This document shows positions 59,203 through 64,000 of a DNA stretch of 64,000 bases, one piece after another. Within the stretch, counting starts at the first letter, position 1. Each line of letters starts with the position of its first letter. The DNA is taken from contig NC_088918.1 in the NCBI RefSeq assembly GCF_963576675.1, positions 56,501,501-56,565,500 of the forward strand, read 5' to 3'. The translations under genes and the position numbers were made by a program. The notes below the pieces were generated by a model. That model was not told the origin of the DNA and searched no databases. It saw only the letters and a program-made list of their open reading frames with translations. This DNA is from Euphorbia lathyris. Its lineage: Eukaryota; Streptophyta; Magnoliopsida; Malpighiales; Euphorbiaceae.

Positions 59203-62200
59203 CAGGGCCAACTCTAGGTGGAGGCTGCCTAGGCGGCCGCCTAGGGCCTCCGATCCGATTTTTTAAAAATTTGATAATTATTACAAAATTTATGGTTAAA
59301 ATGTATATAGATTTAAATATATAACAAAAGATATTGCTAGACTGAATGCTAAAGACATAGTGGAGATGTTTATAGGGAAGAGTTCAATTCTTTGGATTAG
59401 CATTTTTCTATTCACATTTTCTCTAATTTTTTCTTTTTTTCTTTGACAACACGAATGTATAAATTATTACTTTGTTATTGTAGTTATTTTTAAATTTTTT
59501 ATTTTTTTCTAATTACAAGATGAAATTTATTTATGAATTACAATTTGTAATTTGGTGCAACATGTTATTTAAACTCTGATTTATTTAAAATTTTAATATT
59601 TGGCTACTAATTTATTATTTGATCACATTTATACCATAAACTACTTAAATTGATGAAATTTCACTCAATTTTGATGATTCCTTGGATCAACATTTATTGA
59701 TTCATTTTTTCTCTTATTTTTTCTTTCTTTCTTTTGACAACACATGTACTGATTTTTTCTGAACTTTTTTTTCATATTTGGAAACAATGTATAAACTATT
59801 GTTTCGTTATTGTAGTGATTTTTAAATTTTTTATTTTTTTAATTACAAGACGAAATGCACTTATAAATTACAATTTGTAATTTGGTATAAAATGTTATTT
59901 AGACTCTGATTTATTTAAAATTTTAATATTTGGCCACTAATTTATTATTTAGTCACATTTGGACCATAAACTATTCAAATTGATGAAATTCTACTTAATT
60001 TTGATGAAGTCTTGATAAAATTGTTTCCTTATGATACGTGGTGATATTTTGACATATGAGCTTGACATGCCGTACATTTTAAAGTTGATTTACCTAAATA
60101 ATTAATGAGATTAAAACAAGAAAACAAATCTCTAAATTAAAATTTATCAAATCTAGTTATCAAAATATCATCATATGTTGGATTAGCATTTTTTTATTCA
60201 CATTTTCTCTAATTTTTTCTTTTTTTTACAACACGAATGTATAAATTATTACTTTGTTATTGTAGTTATTTTTAAATTTTTTATTTTTTTATAATTACAA
60301 GATGAAATTTACTTATGAATTACAATTTGTAATTTGGTGCAACATGTTATTTAGACTCTGATTTATTTAAAATTTTAATATTTGGCTACTAATTTATTAT
60401 TTGATCACATTTATACCATAAACTACTTAAATTGATGAAATTTCACTCAATTTTGATGATTCCTTGGATCAACATTTATTGGTCATTTTTTCTCTTATTT
60501 TTTTTCTTTCTTTTGACAACACATGTACTGATTTTTTCTGAACTTTTTTTTCATATTTGGAAACAACGTATAAACTATTGTTTCGTTATTGTAGTGATTT
60601 TTAAATTTTTTATTTTTTTAATTACAAGACGAAACGCACTTATAAATTACAATTTGTAATTTGGTATAAAATGTTATTTAGACTCTGATTTATTTAAAAT
60701 TTTAATATTTGGCCACTAATTTATTATTTAGTCACATTTGGACCATAAACTATTCAAATTGATGAAATTCTACTTAATTTTGATAAAAGTCTTGATAAAA
60801 TTGATTCCTTATGATACGTGGTGATATTTTGACATATGAGCTTGACATGCCGTACATTTTAAAGTTGATTTACCTAAATAATTAATGAGATTAAAACAAG
60901 AAAACAAATCTCTAAATTAAAATTTATCAAATCTAGTTATCAAAATATCATCATATGTTGGATTAGCATTTTTTTATTCACATTTTCTCTAATTTTTTCT
61001 TTTTTTTCTTTGACAACACGAATGTATAAATTATTACTTTGTTATTGTAGTTATTTTTAAATTTTTTATTTTTTTATAATTACAAGATGAAATTTACTTA
61101 TGAATTACAATTTGTAATTTGGTGCAACATGTTATTTAGACTCTGATTTATTTAAAATTTTAATATTTGGCTACTAATTTATTATTTGATCACATTTATA
61201 CCATAAACTACTTAAATTGATGAAATTTCACTCAATTTTGATGATTCCTTGGATCAACATTTATTGGTTCATTTTTTCTCTTATTTTTTCTTTCTTTCTT
61301 TTGACAACACATGTACTGATTTTTTCTGAACTTTTTTTTCATATTTGGAAACAATGTATAAACTATTGTTTCGTTATTGTAGTGATTTTTAAATTTTTTA
61401 TTTTTTTAGTTACAAGACGAAATGCACTTATAAATTACAATTTGTAATTTGGTATAAAATGTTATTTAGACTCTGATTTATTTAAAATTTTAATATTTGG
61501 CCACTAATTTATTATTTAGTCACATTTGGACCATAAACTATTCAAATTGATGAAATTCTACTTAATTTTGATGAAGTCTTGATAAAATTGTTTCCTTATG
61601 ATACGTGGTGATATTTTGACATATGAGCTTGACATGCCGTACATTTTAAAGTTGATTTACCTAAATAATTAATGAGATTAAAACAAGAAAATAAATCTCT
61701 AAATTAAAATTTATCAAATCTAGTTATCAAAATATCATCATATGTTGGATTAGCATTTTTTTATTCACATTTTCTCTAATTTTTTCTTTTTTTCTTTGAC
61801 AACACGAATGTATAAATTATTACTTTGTTATTGTAGTTATTTTTAAATTTTTTATTTTTTTATAATTACAAGATGAAATTTACTTATGAATTACAATTTG
61901 TAATTTGGTGCAACATGTTATTTAGACTCTGATTTATTTAAAATTTTAATATTTGTCTACTAAATTATTATTTGATCACATTTATACCATAAACTACTTA
62001 AATTGATGAAATTTCACTCAATTTTGATGATTCCTTGGATCAACATTTATTGGTTCATTTTTTCTCTTATTTTTTCTTTCTTTCTTTTGACAACACATGT
62101 ACTGATTTTTTCTGAACTTTTTTTTCATATTTGGAAACAATGTATAAACTATTGTTTCGTTATGGTAGTGATTTTTAAATTTTTTATTTTTTTAATTACA

Positions 62201-63069
62201 AGACGAAATGCACTTATAAATTACAATTTGTAATTTGGTATAAAATGTTATTTAGACTCTGATTTATTTAAAATTTTAATATTTGGCCACTAATTTATTA
62301 TTTAGTCACATTTGGACCATAAACTATTCAAATTGATGAAATTCTACTTAATTTTGATGAAGTCTTGATAAAATTGTTTCCTTATGATACGTGGTGATAT
62401 TTTGACATATGAGCTTGACATGCCGTACATTTTAAAGTTGATTTACCTAAATAATTAATGAGATTAAAACAAGAAAACAAATCTTTAAACTAAAATTTAT
62501 CAAATCTAGTTATCAAAATATCATCATATGTCAATAATTCTATTAAGTTTCCATCCAAATTGGATTGAAATTTCACCAATTGGGATAGTTTAGTGGCCAA
62601 ATTATAAAATTTTGGATAGATCAAGCGCAAAATGATAAGATTCCTTGGATAAATCGATGTCCAAATAGTGATTTAAGCCTGTAATTCATAATAAATACGC
62701 GACTAACCAATTTTTAATTTTGAAGATAAATTCTTCTCTTTCTTTCCATAGAATCTAGCGATTAGGTTCGAGTTCAGCCGTCCAAGATTAATTTCCAGAA
62801 ATTAATACTTTGTCGTCTTCTTGCTTCTCGCATGACTGGTGAGAAAAAACTTGATTTTAAATATATAAAAGAAAACTCGATTTTACATATACAAAAGCAA
62901 GAAGAATAATAATTTCTTAGCTTTATGTTATTATTATATGACTTGAATTGTAGTTAATAATTTATTGATTTTACTATTTACTATTTATTATTTCTAAAAT
63001 AGTATTAGATTTAGATATGAAAAAATGCAAAATGCGTCCATGGCCTCCAAAATGCTGGAGACGGCCTTG
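59203..63069. mobile_element. hAT-like non-autonomous element with a tandem array inside
   Basis: The left end is CAGGGCCAACTCTAGGTGGAGGC and the reverse complement of the right end is CAAGGCCGTCTCCAGCATTTTGGAGGCC, an imperfect inverted repeat. The flanks ACTTAGAC (59195-59202) and ACTTACAC (63070-63077) are a plausible 8-bp target duplication with one change. No transposase. The interior is dominated by four units of about 785 bp. Confidence 0.72.
59392..62530 (+). repeat. Four tandem units of about 785 bp, each of two diverged monomers
   Basis: Units start at TTGGATTAGCATTTTT at 59392, 60178, 60958 and 61745 (spacing 786, 780, 787) and end near 62530. Units are nearly identical to one another. 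Inside each unit a roughly 300-bp sequence (…TTACAATTTGTAATTTGG…CTCTGATTTATTTAAAATTT…) occurs twice in diverged form, followed by a unique tail of about 170 bp (GATACGTGGTGATATTTTGA…). The recurring 75-76 codon ORF in each unit is a by-product of the repetition. Confidence 0.93.
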
Positions 63070-63077
63070 ACTTACAC

Positions 63078-64000
63078 TAGTCGTGGGTTCTGAGTTGGCA
63101 TAAGAAACACCATAGGGGGATAGGGATATCCTGGCATCGGATCTCCGCCAACTCTTTGCCAGTTGTCGGTACTAGTTTAAGCGATCCACCCTAGTCCACT
63201 AAGGACTAGGAGAGTCGAGTATCCGACCTTCGTGAAGGGAGGCAGATGTCTCCCTAAGGTGGAACCTTACGGACACTTTGGACTTCCGAGTTTGCCCATA
63301 GTGCGTGTTCCTTTATAAGGCGAGGTATAAATACAGGAAGACCCGCCGGAACAAAATACCGACAAACGAATTGACGAGATGCTTGAAGCTTAAAGGGGAT
63401 AGACCCCTTTGGTAGGAATTGACTGGCCGATGATTCAGGGGATTCTCAATGCCACATGGGACTTTAGTCTGGCTTCGACTTGACCCCATGGCATTTGATA
63501 TTATGTTCATTATTAATTTTATAAAAAGTTTTAGTAATTACACTTGTTTTAATTGTTAGTACCATGAATTAAATCAGTAAGATGAATCGCCATTAAGTGA
63601 ATTATTTTTTAATTAATTGAGAGAAAATATATTCCAATAATCTATAGTGAATTTTTTGCTCATTTGAAATATATATATAGAAGTTTATTTGAAATTTTTT
63701 CTCTCTCAAATTTTGTTTAGCTCCCAAAACTTATGTTTCGATTCACGTCTTATTTCTTCATTTTGGGATTATAATTCGACTTAGAGTTCGACTCACGTTA
63801 TGTTGTATCTGAAAAGATAATTGTCAAGTGCAAAAAAAATCTATCTTAAGGAAATTGATCTCATAAAGCCTTCGAAATATCATTCTTCCATTCATCCAGT
63901 TCATCCACTTCATCTGAATGGTTATTATAAGGTAAAGTCCAAAAAAAACCTAGGGTTTTCGCCATTTATAAACAGGTTCCCGAGATTTAAAACTGTACAC
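63078..64000. other. GC-richer block of unknown origin, then AT-rich end of window
   Basis: 63078-63500 is clearly richer in G and C than its surroundings, with GGTATAAATACAGG at about 63325 like a TATA box. It could be part of an LTR or a promoter, but I find no termini, duplications or coding homology. 63500-64000 is AT-rich without features. Confidence 0.4.

Noticed and set aside
60432..62233. Three near-identical 75-76 codon ORFs starting MMKFHSILMIPW
   Set aside because: Each lies at the same place in the 785-bp repeat and has the composition of translated AT-rich DNA (Phe/Ile/Leu runs). The repetition is at DNA level.
59392..62530. CRISPR-like regular array
   Set aside because: Units are about 785 bp with no short repeat-spacer pattern, in plant nuclear DNA. 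It is a tandem repeat inside a transposon.

Overview
The window is nuclear DNA of a flowering plant, almost certainly a eudicot. It is AT-rich, has only two intact-looking host genes (both with introns), and is mostly transposable elements. The species cannot be named from the sequence. All coordinates, repeat matches and protein family calls below were read by eye; no search was run.

Layout. 1-2545: 3' part of an L1-type LINE ending in a poly(A) run. 3231-6153: a Helitron carrying a broken, intron-containing RPA1-like gene. 6435-7127: a hAT-type MITE with an 8-bp target duplication. 7136-11384: promoter-like sequence, two Copia fragments in opposite orientation, a small family of dispersed repeats, a dead ubiquitin-conjugating enzyme (E2) fragment and a Copia gag remnant.

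11385-35803 is a nested retrotransposon stack. A minus-strand Copia element (D: LTR 35935-36299, gag start about 35804-35881, gag continuation about 11130-11384) was interrupted by element X (11385-35803, probably a solo LTR). X was then hit twice. Element A (12520-19344) is a Gypsy-derived LTR element with TSD GAACC. Element B (19585-35654) is a Sirevirus-like Copia with TSD TAGAT, gag, pol and a long envelope-position third ORF. Element C (24090-27986, TSD GTACT) sits inside the B integrase and has no coding region. LTR divergence counted by eye (B about 3%, C about 2.5%, A about 1.7%) agrees with the nesting order.

36300-57300 holds the two host genes and more elements. An NPY-type NPH3/BTB gene lies at 38745-41641 (+, five coding exons, hAT-type MITE in intron 4). 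Gene fragments of unknown origin lie at 42598-42909 (-), and a LINE scrap at about 44440-44623 (-). A minus-strand Helitron (44919-45580) carries three tandem copies of its own 5' end. A minus-strand Sirevirus-type solo LTR (46680-50255) is interrupted by a second solo LTR (46825-49094), which contains a Stowaway MITE. A mitochondrial rrn18 fragment lies near 51129-51177. A CBL2/CBL3-type calcium sensor gene occupies 54533-57275 (+, eight coding exons plus a 5' UTR intron), with one suspicious splice acceptor.

57300-64000: AT-rich spacer, then a hAT-like element (59203-63069) whose interior is four tandem units of about 785 bp, each built from two diverged monomers. It is followed by an unexplained GC-richer block.

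The two host genes are not obviously functionally linked: CBL2/3 proteins are tonoplast calcium sensors working with CIPK kinases, and NPY proteins act with AGC kinases in auxin-driven organ formation and root responses. No tRNA gene, CRISPR array or prokaryotic operon is present.
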